The notes: a model not told the origin generated them from the sequence alone. A stretch of 64,000 nt of DNA from Flavobacterium sp. (GCA_023251135.1 JAHEZJ010000009.1:62001-126000), one strand, 5' to 3'. Shown: positions 8,566-17,818, counted from the first letter of the stretch. Program-made: numbers and translations.

Positions 8566-9564
8566 ATGAAAGCAATTGTTTTAGATCAAAAAGGAGAATT
8601 CCGGTTGGAGGAAATCAGTACTCCACAGCCATCCGAAAATCAGGTTCAGGTAAAAATTGCCGCTGCCGGTTTTAATCCAATCGATTATCAGATGACTGAA
8701 AATGTTATGGAACGTAAATTAGTGCATTCGCCGGTATTAGGACGGGAGTTTTCGGGGATCGTAACGGACATTGGAAAGAACGTTACAGATTTTGCAATTG
8801 GCGATGCTGTTTTTTGTGGTTCGGGCAGTATGGGATCAAATGGCACTTATGCCGAGTTTATTTGTATTCCTGCAGAAATTTTGATGCACTTGCCCAAGAA
8901 TGTTTCGTTTGAACAGGCAGCTGCAATTCCTTCGGCAGGACTTACTGCGCTACAATGTTTGAATCGTATGCAAGCTCAAACTACAGATTTTATATTCGTA
9001 ACCGGAGCAGCAGGCGGAGTAGGTGCAATGTTTGTAAAACTGCTTTTGGCAAAAGGGTATCAAAATCTTATAGTTACGGCCGGAAATGAAAGTAGTGTAG
9101 AAGCATTACTTGCAATTGGTTTGACTAAAAAACAAATTATTAATTATAAAGAAGAGGATGTTTACGAAACGGCTTTGATGCTTCATGACAATCAGAAGTT
9201 TGATTTTGTAATTGATTTAGTGGGTAATGCTATTGCTCTTACAGCAGCCCGGTTGCTAAAAACAAATGGCGTTTATGCAGATGTAACGAATTTTTTGACT
9301 TCGGAATCGCGTGAAGTGCTTTTTAATAAAGGTGCAACGATTCTCAATATTTCAAACTATGCCTACGGTCTTGAAAAAAGGTACAATTATTATAAAAATG
9401 GACTGGAGCAGTTGGCTTCCCTGTTGGAACAGCAGTTAATTACACCGCCTAATATCGAAGTAATGGGCAATTTAGAAGTCGCAACAGTTTTGAAAGCACA
9501 TGCTGTACTTCGCGAAAACAGAACAAATGGAAAGAAATTAATCATGCAAATCAACCCACTATGA
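8566..9564 (+). CDS. MDR-family NAD(P)H-dependent oxidoreductase (quinone-reductase-like)
   Basis: A 332-residue medium-chain dehydrogenase/reductase. The N-terminal GroES-like part has AAAGFNPIDYQM and LGREFSGIV. The Rossmann part carries FVTGAAGGVGAMFVKLL as the nucleotide-binding glycine motif. Zinc-ligand cysteines of the alcohol dehydrogenase type are absent, which fits the zinc-free quinone-reductase branch. It likely reduces a quinone or an electrophilic alkene using NADPH. Its stop overlaps the downstream cupin start by 4 bp, so the two are translationally coupled. The divergent HxlR gene and the shared dyad suggest induction by an electrophile or redox stress. Confidence 0.88.
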   Translation: MKAIVLDQKGEFRLEEISTPQPSENQVQVKIAAAGFNPIDYQMTENVMERKLVHSPVLGREFSGIVTDIGKNVTDFAIGDAVFCGSGSMGSNGTYAEFICIPAEILMHLPKNVSFEQAAAIPSAGLTALQCLNRMQAQTTDFIFVTGAAGGVGAMFVKLLLAKGYQNLIVTAGNESSVEALLAIGLTKKQIINYKEEDVYETALMLHDNQKFDFVIDLVGNAIALTAARLLKTNGVYADVTNFLTSESREVLFNKGATILNISNYAYGLEKRYNYYKNGLEQLASLLEQQLITPPNIEVMGNLEVATVLKAHAVLRENRTNGKKLIMQINPL

Positions 9565-10046
9565 AAACAATTCCGCGAAGGATCGTTACAGGAGTACGAA
9601 ATGGCAAATCGATTATAGAAAAGGATGCTCTGGTGGCTAATGTTTCAGAACATTTTCCGGGACTTATCATATCCGATATCTGGTCAACGGACAGTATGCC
9701 TGTTCGCTTAAATGAGGAGAAGGTTATTGAGAATACGGCTTTTCCTCATACGCCTCAAAACGGAAGTTACTTTCGTTATGTTCAGATTCCGCCAGATGCT
9801 TCTCTGGGTATTGTGGCAGCTGAAGGTGAACCACATCCTTTAATGCATCAAACGGATACGCTGGATTATATCGTTATCCTTTCGGGAGAAATTTATCTGA
9901 TTGTTGATGAAGGTGAAACATTATTACAGGCTGGGGATATAGTGGTGCAAAGAGGAACAAATCATGCCTGGAGCAATCGTTCGGATTTGCCTTGTATTCA
10001 GTTGGCGATCTTATTGGATGCTTTCAGATTTCAGATTTTAGATTAA
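9561..10046 (+). CDS. Cupin-domain protein
   Basis: A 161-residue protein with a single cupin barrel in its C-terminal two-thirds. GEPHPLMHQTDTLDYIVILSGEIYLIVDEGE supplies the first cupin motif (the His and Glu pattern is only partly conserved), and AGDIVVQRGTNHAWSNRS the second, with a histidine. The N-terminal part (RRIVTGVRNGKSIIEKDA) resembles cupins found beside short-chain or MDR reductases. The function could be a small-molecule dioxygenase, isomerase or binding protein. Translation is coupled to the MDR reductase by a 4-bp overlap. Confidence 0.8.
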   Translation: MKTIPRRIVTGVRNGKSIIEKDALVANVSEHFPGLIISDIWSTDSMPVRLNEEKVIENTAFPHTPQNGSYFRYVQIPPDASLGIVAAEGEPHPLMHQTDTLDYIVILSGEIYLIVDEGETLLQAGDIVVQRGTNHAWSNRSDLPCIQLAILLDAFRFQILD

Positions 10047-10054
10047 CGATTGCA

Positions 10055-10129
10055 GATTTTTGATTTGGTATTTAAGAAGTACTGAATATTATCTGTTTTT
10101 GAGGTTTTGTAGATCTGAAATCAAAAATC
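10055..10129 (+). repeat. AT-rich inverted repeat after the cupin gene
   Basis: GATTTTTGATTT (10055-10066) and AAATCAAAAATC (10118-10129) are perfect 12-bp arms around a 51-bp loop. It may end the MDR-cupin transcript. There is no clean T-run, so termination is uncertain. Confidence 0.35.
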
Positions 10130-10282
10130 AACGATCATTCTTTCTCTTTTTATACCTAAAGTCGATGTTTTTTATGGTGTTAATCATATTGTTAATTAGA
10201 TGCGAGCAGGTTTATAGTCTATTATTTTGATAGGTTAATAAAAGTTTTACCTATTTATGCTTTAAAATTAAAAATAACTCAT

Positions 10283-10290
10283 TAAATTTG
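10283..10290 (+). promoter_or_regulatory. Probable -7 promoter box for the Met leader/metNIQ operon
   Basis: TAAATTTG matches the Bacteroidetes TAnnTTTG element. A good -33 TTG is not evident. Transcription would start only a few bases before the leader ATG at 10299, so the leader message may be nearly leaderless. An inverted repeat, ATAGGT (10230-10235) / ACCTAT (10249-10254), lies upstream. Confidence 0.5.
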
Positions 10291-10298
10291 CCGCAGAA

Positions 10299-10394
10299 AT
10301 GAGAAAAAAGGACCAGAATATGAACTATGATAACTGCAACATGATGATGTGTTGTGATGCTGTTATGAGGTTAATTGATCTGGCTTGTATATAA
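10299..10394 (+). CDS. Met/Cys-rich leader peptide of the metNIQ operon (31 codons)
   Basis: A small ORF from ATG 10299 to TAA 10392-10394. Codons 15-19 read Met-Met-Met-Cys-Cys (10341-10355). The peptide has 7 methionines and 4 cysteines in 31 residues. It sits between a TAnnTTTG box and a strong terminator directly before the methionine ABC transporter genes. A run of codons for the amino acid whose uptake genes lie downstream is the hallmark of ribosome-mediated attenuation. A possible second start is ATG 10320. The peptide itself probably has no function. It is too short for standard gene finders. Confidence 0.65.
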   Translation: MRKKDQNMNYDNCNMMMCCDAVMRLIDLACI

Positions 10395-10419
10395 AATGAT
10401 ATTATTTATTTAAGAAGCC
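10382..10419 (+). promoter_or_regulatory. Candidate antiterminator stem of the met attenuator
   Basis: GGCTT (10382-10386) can pair with AAGCC (10415-10419), and TATATAAA (10388-10395) with TTTATTTA (10405-10412) with one mismatch. This uses the 5' arm of the terminator, so the two folds exclude each other. A ribosome at the leader stop codon (10392-10394) would cover the left arm and permit termination. A ribosome stalled at 10341-10355 would leave it free. Confidence 0.5.
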
Positions 10420-10447
10420 TTTCATGATTTTTTTGAGAGGCTTTTTT
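10415..10447 (+). terminator. Attenuator terminator before metN
   Basis: AAGCCTTTC (10415-10423) pairs with GAGAGGCTT (10435-10443) over nine positions with one G-U pair, followed by a T-run (10442-10447). It lies between the leader ORF stop and the metN start at 10470. Confidence 0.75.
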
Positions 10448-10469
10448 GTTTTTAAACTTGAATTACGGA

Positions 10470-11501
10470 ATGATTGAATTAAAAAATGTCACTAAGAATT
10501 TCCATCAGAAAGACCGGGTAGTTTCGGCTTTGTCAGATGTTTCGCTTAGAGTTCCACCGGGGAAAATCTTTGGAGTAATAGGAACGTCGGGAGCGGGAAA
10601 AAGCACCTTAATTCGATGTGTGAATTTATTGGAAAGACCCACTTCGGGAGAAATTATTGTAGATGGAAAATCACTAATGTTATTATCAAACGCCCAGTTG
10701 GCAATTGAAAGAAGGCAAATTGGAATGATTTTTCAGCATTTTAATTTACTTTCATCGCGTACGGTTTTTGAAAATGTAGCTTTTCCGCTGGAACTTGTGG
10801 GCGCTTCGAAATCAGAAATCAAGGTTCGTGTTTTAGAATTATTGGAATTGGTAGGCTTAAAAGAAAAGGCAAACGATTATCCGGCCAGTCTTTCGGGAGG
10901 TCAGAAACAAAGAGTTGCTATTGCACGAACGCTGGCCAATAATCCGAAAGTACTGTTATGCGATGAGGCGACGAGTGCGCTGGATCCCGCAACAACAAGA
11001 TCGATTTTAAACTTGCTGAAAGATATTAATCGACGTTTGAACATTACGGTTCTCCTTATTACACACCAAATGGAAGTGGTGAAATCGATTTGTGATGAAG
11101 TAGCGGTAATCAGTCATGGAAAATTAATAGAGCAGGGAAGTGTCGGGGAAATTTTTGCAGATCCGAAGCACGAACTGACAAAAGAATTTATTGCTTCGTC
11201 GTTGCATCTTGATGTTCCGCAGGTCTATCAGGAAAGACTGCAAAAGGAAGATGGTGAGGGATTGAATCCGTTACTTAGACTTGAAATGACGGGTAAATCG
11301 GTTAATGAGCCTGTTATTTCTGAGGTTTCGCGTTTGTTTGATACGAATTTTAAGATTGTCAGCGCGCAAATGGATCAGGCAGGAGAAGTTAATTTTGGCG
11401 TGATGCTGATTGAATTGTCGGGTAAACGTGAAAATTACGATGCTGCGATCCAGTATTTTATTTCAAAACATATTAAAACAGAAATCATAGGTTATGTCTG
11501 A
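10470..11501 (+). CDS. metN: Methionine ABC transporter ATP-binding protein MetN
   Basis: The start was set at ATG 10470 ([11 protein letters not shown]). The longer ORF begins at a TTG inside the T-run of the terminator and is unlikely. The protein is 343 residues: Walker [10 protein letters not shown] (38-46), ABC signature LSGGQKQRV, Walker [14 protein letters not shown] and an H-loop [10 protein letters not shown]-terminal regulatory NIL/ACT-like domain starts at about residue 265. In E. coli this domain binds methionine and inhibits transport. MetN drives import of D/L-methionine with MetI and MetQ. It overlaps metI by 8 bp and lies behind a candidate Met/Cys attenuator. Confidence 0.95.
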   Translation: MIELKNVTKNFHQKDRVVSALSDVSLRVPPGKIFGVIGTSGAGKSTLIRCVNLLERPTSGEIIVDGKSLMLLSNAQLAIERRQIGMIFQHFNLLSSRTVFENVAFPLELVGASKSEIKVRVLELLELVGLKEKANDYPASLSGGQKQRVAIARTLANNPKVLLCDEATSALDPATTRSILNLLKDINRRLNITVLLITHQMEVVKSICDEVAVISHGKLIEQGSVGEIFADPKHELTKEFIASSLHLDVPQVYQERLQKEDGEGLNPLLRLEMTGKSVNEPVISEVSRLFDTNFKIVSAQMDQAGEVNFGVMLIELSGKRENYDAAIQYFISKHIKTEIIGYV

Positions 11502-12147
11502 ATCCATTATTGAATTATTATTAAAAGGTACCTGGGAAACGATAGTGATGACTTTTGTGTCCGGTTTTTTTGGCTTTCTGCTGGGACTTCCAACAGGTGT
11601 TTTGCTTTTTTTGACACGAAAAAATCAAATTTTAGAACAGCCGGTATTGAATCGCTTTTTATCGGTTTTGGTGAATGTTTTTCGTTCGATTCCGTTTATC
11701 ATCTTAATTGTATGGATGATTCCGTTTACCCGTGGGTTAGTAGGAACTTCGATTGGTGTAAGTGCAGCATTGGTTCCGCTTAGTATTGGAGCGGCTCCAT
11801 TTATTGCACGATTGGTAGAGAATAGTCTTTTGGGACTTCCGTCAGGATTAATCGAAGCAGCACGTGCGTTGGGTGCTACGCCTTTGCAAATTGTATTTAA
11901 AGTATTGCTTCCGGAAGCTTTGCCTTCCTTAATTAATGCTGCATCGATTACTTTAATTACACTTGTAGGATATTCTGCAATGGGTGGCGCTGTTGGAGCG
12001 GGTGGTTTAGGACAGGTCGGATATCAGTACGGTTATATTGGTTATGATGCTGTAACAATGAACTCGGTATTGGCTTTACTGGTGGTTTTGGTATTCCTGA
12101 TTCAGTTTGCAGGTGATGCATTGTCTAAGCGATTTGATCATAGGTAA
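11494..12147 (+). CDS. metI: Methionine ABC transporter permease MetI
   Basis: A 217-residue inner-membrane permease with five predicted helices. The permease-specific EAA loop is clear as [30 protein letters not shown], which contacts the MetN ATPase. [18 protein letters not shown] and [20 protein letters not shown] are strongly conserved in the MetI family. The start overlaps metN by 8 bp, indicating translational coupling. metQ follows after an 87-bp gap filled with low-complexity GTGAGATGT-like repeats. Confidence 0.95.
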   Translation: MSESIIELLLKGTWETIVMTFVSGFFGFLLGLPTGVLLFLTRKNQILEQPVLNRFLSVLVNVFRSIPFIILIVWMIPFTRGLVGTSIGVSAALVPLSIGAAPFIARLVENSLLGLPSGLIEAARALGATPLQIVFKVLLPEALPSLINAASITLITLVGYSAMGGAVGAGGLGQVGYQYGYIGYDAVTMNSVLALLVVLVFLIQFAGDALSKRFDHR

Positions 12148-12234
12148 TGAATGTAGTGAAAAGTGAGATGTTTGATGTGAGATGTTTGATATTAAATGTG
12201 AAAAGTAAATAGTAAATAGTAAAAAATAAAAAGA
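12148..12234 (+). repeat. Low-complexity GTGAGATGT-type repeat between metI and metQ
   Basis: The gap contains short degenerate direct repeats of GTGAGATGTTTGAT and AAATAGTAAATAGTA. Similar words recur at about 43000-43020, 45110-45140 and 50490-50525, always between genes. Confidence 0.6.
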
Positions 12235-13053
12235 ATGATTACGAAGATAAATTTTTTAAAAACAGCAGGAATTGTAGCATTATCAATTGTTGTGACCAAT
12301 TGTGGAAAAAGTAAAACTAACGACCCGCACCATATTAAAGTTGGTGTAGCTGCCGGTCCGGAATATGTGGTAGCACAAGCTGCTCAAAAAGTTGCCAAAG
12401 ACAAATACGGTCTTGAAGTAGAACTGGTTTCTTTTAACGATTATGTGATTCCAAACGAAGCTTTGAGTCAGGGGGATATTGATGTTAATGCTTTTCAGCA
12501 CAAGCCTTATCTGGACGAGCAATCGAAACAACGCGGATACAAACTGGCCATTATTGCAAAGACCTTTATTTACCCAATTGCGGCTTATTCTAAAAAGATT
12601 AAAAGTCTTGCGGAATTGAAAAACGAAAGCACGATTATTATTCCAAATGACCCGACAAACGGAGGGCGTTCTTTGTTGCTTTTGGAGAAAAACGGGTTAC
12701 TGAAACTTCGTCCTAATGTAGGTTTATTGCCTAAAGTGACGGATATCACGGAGAATCCAAAGAACTTGAAAATATTAGAATTGGAAGCGCCACAATTGCC
12801 ACGTGCTTTAGACGATCAGAATGTTGCCATTGCAATTATCAATAATACTTTTGCTTCGCAGGCAGGATTGGTTCCGGCACGTGATGCTTTGTTTGTAGAA
12901 GATAAAGATTCACCTTACGTTAACTTAATTGTAAGCCGTGACGACAACAAAAAAGAAGAAAAAATAAAACAATTTGTACAGGCTTTCCAATCTGCTGAAG
13001 TAGAACAGGCTGCTGTTCGCGAATTTAAAGGCGGAGCGGTGAAGGGCTGGTAA
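12235..13053 (+). CDS. metQ: Methionine-binding lipoprotein MetQ (NlpA family)
   Basis: A 272-residue solute-binding lipoprotein. The signal peptide ends in a lipobox-like VVTNC with the lipid cysteine near residue 23. The mature part is an NlpA/lipoprotein-9 domain: IKVGVAAGPEYVVAQAAQ, SFNDYVIPNEALSQGDIDVNAFQHKPYLDEQ, SKKIKSLAELKN and IPNDPTNGGRSLLLLEKNGLL are all family landmarks for methionine binding. It delivers methionine to MetNI in the periplasm. It ends the operon at a very strong terminator. Confidence 0.95.
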   Translation: MITKINFLKTAGIVALSIVVTNCGKSKTNDPHHIKVGVAAGPEYVVAQAAQKVAKDKYGLEVELVSFNDYVIPNEALSQGDIDVNAFQHKPYLDEQSKQRGYKLAIIAKTFIYPIAAYSKKIKSLAELKNESTIIIPNDPTNGGRSLLLLEKNGLLKLRPNVGLLPKVTDITENPKNLKILELEAPQLPRALDDQNVAIAIINNTFASQAGLVPARDALFVEDKDSPYVNLIVSRDDNKKEEKIKQFVQAFQSAEVEQAAVREFKGGAVKGW

Positions 13054-13089
13054 TAAGTTTTTTTATCTGGTAGAACTTTAAAGTTTTAT

Positions 13090-13127
13090 AAAGTGCAATG
13101 ATTTTTGATCATTGCACTTTTTTTTTT
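13090..13127 (+). terminator. Strong terminator after metQ
   Basis: Perfect 13-bp stem AAAGTGCAATGAT (13090-13102) / ATCATTGCACTTT (13108-13120), five-base loop and a run of at least ten Ts. Confidence 0.9.
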
Positions 13128-13353
13128 GAGAAAATAGTCAAAAAGAAATCAATTTAATAGTGTTTGGCAATTGTTTTTTAGTCGGCATGGTATTCTTCTG
13201 TTACCTAATGCTATGTGTATTTATCTTTTTTTTATCGTGTGTGTAATGTCTTTATTGTTGATTATTAGGTATATAAAATGTTGTGTTAGCGTAGGTTTTA
13301 ACGGAATTTTAACAAAGTGTAGAAAGCCGTAAAGAAAGTACAAAATAGAAGCT

Positions 13354-13361
13354 TATATTTG
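13354..13361 (+). promoter_or_regulatory. Probable -7 promoter box upstream of the YD-repeat locus
   Basis: TATATTTG fits TAnnTTTG. It is the only good candidate in the 600-bp gap before the YD gene and lies 42 bp before a 52-codon ORF. No matching -33 TTG at the usual spacing was found. Confidence 0.4.
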
Positions 13362-13403
13362 GCCAAAAAAAATTAATTGCAAAAAGATTAACCAGAATAT
13401 TTT

Positions 13404-13562
13404 ATGAAAAAACACTACCCATTACCCTTTTTTATTTTAACGTCCTTTGTCTATTCTTGCGACATTTTCTGGGGAAAATTATTTGACAGATTGTGTTTAG
13501 ACTACAAAGGTGGTACAGCACTTTTATGCACTTTATCAAAGATGTGTTACAGTAAATTGTGA
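13404..13562 (+). CDS. Small ORF, possible short lipoprotein or gene remnant (52 aa)
   Basis: ATG 13404 to TGA 13562. The N-terminus MKKHYPLPFFILTSFVYSCD looks like a lipoprotein signal with VYSC as a weak lipobox. The remaining 33 residues carry three more cysteines and match nothing recognised. It lies between a TATATTTG box and the YD-repeat gene and has no obvious ribosome site. It may be a real small secreted protein, the relic of a larger lipoprotein, or chance. Confidence 0.3.
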   Translation: MKKHYPLPFFILTSFVYSCDIFWGKLFDRLCLDYKGGTALLCTLSKMCYSKL

Positions 13563-13666
13563 TCTTATCTGTTCATTTAACCAAATCCAAAATAATCGGT
13601 ATTATTAAAATTAGAACAGATTTCAAGAGTGAGTCTGTACAATTGATTAAATATGCTAAATAAATT

Positions 13667-16600
13667 ATGAAAATGAAGAATAAATTTCTAATATTATTTT
13701 TGTTGAACTTTTTATGGTCTATGTCTCAAAACGTAAGGGACAATTTTTTTCCACCTTCTCCGGAAGCCAGTTCTTTGATCAAGTATGTTGATGTACCTGT
13801 CAATTATTCGACAGGAGTTACTAACTATTCGATCCCGATTCATAACATAAAATTAAAGAATTTGAACATTCCAATTACCTTATCGTATCAATCTTCCGGT
13901 TTAAAACCGTCGGAGATTGCTGGTAATACTGGTTACGGATGGGAGTTGAATGCCGGAGGGAAGATTACGCAAAATGTTATTGGGCAAAATGATATAGATA
14001 AACAAAGTCCTGCACATCCTTACTGGAATCTGCCCACGAATAGAGATTTTAAACTTCCCTTACCGGTTTATGATTTAGCCTGGGGTAAGAATCCTTATAG
14101 TCCAAGCCAATTAGATAGTATACATAGAGGAGAAACTGACTATACGATGTTTTACAACATCAATGCACTTGAGCTGGATACAAAACCTGATATGTTTTAC
14201 TATTCTACGCCTGTAAAATCAGGAAAATTCTTCTTTGGTAATAATTTTGAAACCAAACAAATTCCATTTGGTAAAGAGAATATTCTGTTTAATATCAATA
14301 ATTTGACTTTTGAAATTACAGATACGGATGGTGTTAAATATATTTACGGAATAGTCACTGAAAATTTAAATTTTACACAAAGTGTATGCCCGACTATTCC
14401 GAAGTTAAATGGAATTTCTAATAGTAATTCTTATACTTATTATTTAACACAAATTAGAACTCCAAACAATGAAGTGGTGGACTTTATTTATGACACTGTA
14501 AAATATAATTTGGTTAATGATAAAGATTATACGAGATACTATCAATGGTTTTATGGTGGAGCAGAAAAAGTAACCTCCTATTCTTCAGAAATTACCGCTA
14601 AAGTTTTAACGAAGATTAAAGTGAATCAAGATTATGAAGTGGATTTTGTGTATAGTAAGTATAGAAAAGATATAAAAGGGAAAACTCAACAATATGCACC
14701 CAAAACACTTGATGCTATTAAAGTAAAGTATAGAAATGAGATCGAAGCATACCATTTTGATTATGGCTATTTTGGTGTTAACGCAGGTGAATATAATCCG
14801 GGAGTTTTTGAAGGGGCAATATCAAACGAGGATTCGGCATATATGTTAAAACTAAAAAGTTTTCAGAAAGCAGGTGAAAATCCTTATGTTTTTTCTTACT
14901 ATGATGAAACCAGTGTAGCCAAATATTCTTCATGCCTAGATCATTGGGGATATTTCAGCGCAAGTTGTGGGAGATACACTGTAAATACACTTTTTAACGA
15001 TTTAGGTAATAACAAAATGCCTAGTTTACAGGCGAGTCGCACTAATATCTTAAAGAATGTAGTTCTCCCAACGAAAGGAGAAGTAGAGTTTAACTATGAA
15101 TTGAATAGTTGTAGTGAAAACAGTATTTCTTATACAACCTATGAGTGGTCAGGAGATGGTTCTAGTGTTTACGCAAATGATGAAGTCAAATTCGATGGTG
15201 AATGGATAACGAAATTTACTGTATTTGAAGTTCCCGAACGCTCTATTACCATACCTTATGTAAGTTTTAATCTTGACAGCCCAGGTCCGGATACAACTTC
15301 CAATTTTGCGATAGCGACACTCTATGACGATAAAGGTAATGATATGGGGTGTCGATTTATAGATAATGGTACTGGACGGAATTTTAAACCTTTTGATGGA
15401 TGTCCTCTCCTACCGGGTAAAAAGTACAAACTCGTTTTGCAATTTTACCGTACGATGGAGAATGAAGGGAAATATGTAGGGATCTATTTTTTAATGAGTA
15501 AAACTACTAATCAGGTTGACAATCCTACTGTTGGAGGTTTGCGCATTCAAAACATCATTACCAAAGATGAAAATAATTTAGCATCCAAACGTTCTTTTGA
15601 ATATATGGAGGATGATGGTAAGTCATCAGGTAAATTATACGAAATACCTCGTTATTATGATGAATATAGTTATTTTGAAGAGATGAAAAACGAAGATGAT
15701 AATATCTATAAGTCAGGTTGGCAGACATTTGCTGTTCAGCACTCTAGAATTCCTTCAGATTTATTTGGCTTTAATGGACACCACATTTTCTATAGCAAAG
15801 TGACAGAGAAGAGTATGGATGTTAAAAATGAATCGAATAGTATTAAAATTGAAAAATATTTTACTTTTTATGATGATAAGAAATACGGTGATCAGAGTTA
15901 TTTTTCAGGAATATCTTATAATTGGAAACGAGGGCTACCGTCTCAGATTAATGAATTTAATGGAAACGATATTGTTAGAAAAACCATTTTTTCGTATAAA
16001 TTTTTAGATACACCATCTTCAGATTTAGGGACTTCTCGTTATGAGGCAGGTTTTCCTTTGGTTAATGCTGTATTTCCAAATGAATTCCATAAGAGAAGTT
16101 TGGATGTAAGCGTTTTGAGGTATAGTCCCAGCTTTTATAATCTTTATGCTTATTCAAATTTTAAATTGATATCAGCCTGGTACTACATGGATAAAAAAAT
16201 TACGGAAGAGTATTTAGATGGGAAGATTTTAAAAACAGAGGAAGAATTTAAATATGATAACCCTGTAAGCGCACAGCTAACTTCACAAATCAACAAAAAC
16301 TCGAATGGGGAAATTTTAGAAACAAAGTATTATTATCCGGATGACTTACTAAACGAACCTTTTATGTCAGAATTAAAAGCGACGAACCGAATTAGTACAC
16401 CAATTATTACAGAGCAATACAAAGACGGAGTGCTTCTTTCTAAAAGTAGAACAGTTTTTGAAAGGAGCGTAACAACAGCTAATTTATTACAATCAAAAGA
16501 AGTTTATTCGGCTAAGTTCCCAAATAATTTTGCCAATATATCCAATATAGGAAATCTTGAAAAGAAAATTACTTATAATCAATATGATGATAAGGGAAAT

Positions 16601-17818
16601 GTACTGCAATATACAACCGAATCTGGAGTACCGGTTTCTATAATCTGGGGCTATAATAAAACTCAGCCAATTGCTAAAATAGAGAATGCGACTTATGCAG
16701 AAGTGGAAGCCCTTCCGGGTTTTGGTGCAAGTTTTACTATTTTGGAAAATTTTTCGGGTAGTCAGGAAAGCATTTTGAGAAATAATTTGTCGGAAGCGAT
16801 GGTAACTACTTATACTTATAGCCCACTGGTGGGAGTAGCTAGTAAAACCGATCCTAAAGGTATAGTTACCTACTATGAATATGACTCTTTAGGCAGATTG
16901 CAATATGTAAAAGATCATAATTTATATGTACTTCAAAGATATTGTTATAACTATAAGGGGCAGATTGCGGATTGTGGCAATATGAGCACTTCAACTCCTG
17001 TTTCTTATAAAAGTACAGCTCTAAGCAAACAGTTTACTCGTGATAACTGTGCCTCCGGAGGAATCCCTCAAAGTGTTTGGTATACGATGTCGGAAGGAGC
17101 TTATACTTCAAGTATCTCTCAGACAGCTGCTGATACAGAGGCTTTGAAACAGTTTAATGCTAAAGGGCAGGCATTTGCGAATGATGATAAAAATGCGAAA
17201 TGTATTTTTAAAAGTGCTGCTATAGCGTCTCAAAATTTTCAAAAAACAAACTGTACTGTTGGTGGGGAAGGTTCTTATGTTGCACACAGCTTAGACTATA
17301 ATGCAGTTAGTTCAGAAATATCTCAGGCTGATGCTGATAATCGAGCCTGGGAAAGATTCCAAAATGAAGGAAAAGCCAATGCGAACACATATGGATACTG
17401 TACTTTTAGAAGCATTGCAATGAGTGGTACCTTTCAAAAGTCTGGTTGTACTGGTGGTGCAATTGGTTCTTATGAGAGCTATGTTTTACCAGAAGGGGAG
17501 ATAACTTTAAGAACTTCGCAGGAGCATGTTAACAGCGAAGCTGCAAAAATATTGAAGATTAAAGGACAGGACTATGCCAATGCAAAAGGTCAGTGCGTAT
17601 TTTATAGTGCCTCTACCAGTCGTGTCATTAGAAGAACCTATTGTCCAAGAGGGCTAAACGGAACAACGGTAACCTATACGGTTCCAGCAGGAACATATAA
17701 ATCGATAATCTCTCAGGCCCATGCAAATCAACAAGCCGAAGAGGAAATTGACATAAAAGGACAAGGCTATGCCGATCAAAAGGGAGAATGCAACGAAGGA
17801 GATATACCATTAGAGTAA
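13667..17818 (+). CDS. Large secreted YD-repeat protein with four C-terminal DUF5977 repeats
   Basis: A 1383-residue protein with a signal peptide (residues 1-20). The N-terminal part (SPEASSLIKYVDVPVNYSTGVTNYSIPI and ITLSYQSSGLKPSEIAGNTGYGWELNAGG) is the typical opening of Bacteroidetes YD/RHS-like secreted proteins. The middle contains widely spaced YD-type segments (FSYYDETS, YNQYDDKGNVLQYT, YYEYDSLGRLQYVKDH). From about residue 1120 to the end there are four tandem DUF5977 repeats of about 66 residues. Each has a Phe-Lys-Ser/Gln start, a conserved Cys pair, an ISQADAD-like segment and a KGQAYAN-like end. No RHS core cleavage domain is seen. It precedes the RHS protein by 112 bp and probably shares its transcript. 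A cell-surface or secreted adhesive role is inferred. Confidence 0.85.
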   Translation: MKMKNKFLILFLLNFLWSMSQNVRDNFFPPSPEASSLIKYVDVPVNYSTGVTNYSIPIHNIKLKNLNIPITLSYQSSGLKPSEIAGNTGYGWELNAGGKITQNVIGQNDIDKQSPAHPYWNLPTNRDFKLPLPVYDLAWGKNPYSPSQLDSIHRGETDYTMFYNINALELDTKPDMFYYSTPVKSGKFFFGNNFETKQIPFGKENILFNINNLTFEITDTDGVKYIYGIVTENLNFTQSVCPTIPKLNGISNSNSYTYYLTQIRTPNNEVVDFIYDTVKYNLVNDKDYTRYYQWFYGGAEKVTSYSSEITAKVLTKIKVNQDYEVDFVYSKYRKDIKGKTQQYAPKTLDAIKVKYRNEIEAYHFDYGYFGVNAGEYNPGVFEGAISNEDSAYMLKLKSFQKAGENPYVFSYYDETSVAKYSSCLDHWGYFSASCGRYTVNTLFNDLGNNKMPSLQASRTNILKNVVLPTKGEVEFNYELNSCSENSISYTTYEWSGDGSSVYANDEVKFDGEWITKFTVFEVPERSITIPYVSFNLDSPGPDTTSNFAIATLYDDKGNDMGCRFIDNGTGRNFKPFDGCPLLPGKKYKLVLQFYRTMENEGKYVGIYFLMSKTTNQVDNPTVGGLRIQNIITKDENNLASKRSFEYMEDDGKSSGKLYEIPRYYDEYSYFEEMKNEDDNIYKSGWQTFAVQHSRIPSDLFGFNGHHIFYSKVTEKSMDVKNESNSIKIEKYFTFYDDKKYGDQSYFSGISYNWKRGLPSQINEFNGNDIVRKTIFSYKFLDTPSSDLGTSRYEAGFPLVNAVFPNEFHKRSLDVSVLRYSPSFYNLYAYSNFKLISAWYYMDKKITEEYLDGKILKTEEEFKYDNPVSAQLTSQINKNSNGEILETKYYYPDDLLNEPFMSELKATNRISTPIITEQYKDGVLLSKSRTVFERSVTTANLLQSKEVYSAKFPNNFANISNIGNLEKKITYNQYDDKGNVLQYTTESGVPVSIIWGYNKTQPIAKIENATYAEVEALPGFGASFTILENFSGSQESILRNNLSEAMVTTYTYSPLVGVASKTDPKGIVTYYEYDSLGRLQYVKDHNLYVLQRYCYNYKGQIADCGNMSTSTPVSYKSTALSKQFTRDNCASGGIPQSVWYTMSEGAYTSSISQTAADTEALKQFNAKGQAFANDDKNAKCIFKSAAIASQNFQKTNCTVGGEGSYVAHSLDYNAVSSEISQADADNRAWERFQNEGKANANTYGYCTFRSIAMSGTFQKSGCTGGAIGSYESYVLPEGEITLRTSQEHVNSEAAKILKIKGQDYANAKGQCVFYSASTSRVIRRTYCPRGLNGTTVTYTVPAGTYKSIISQAHANQQAEEEIDIKGQGYADQKGECNEGDIPLE

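Noticed and set aside
10446..10469. Upstream TTG start for metN
   Set aside because: It lies in the T-run of the terminator and adds eight residues not typical of MetN. ATG 10470 gives the canonical N-terminus.
10200..10470. SAM riboswitch upstream of metN
   Set aside because: No SAM-I or SAM-II core pattern could be recognised. The Met/Cys leader ORF with terminator explains the region better.
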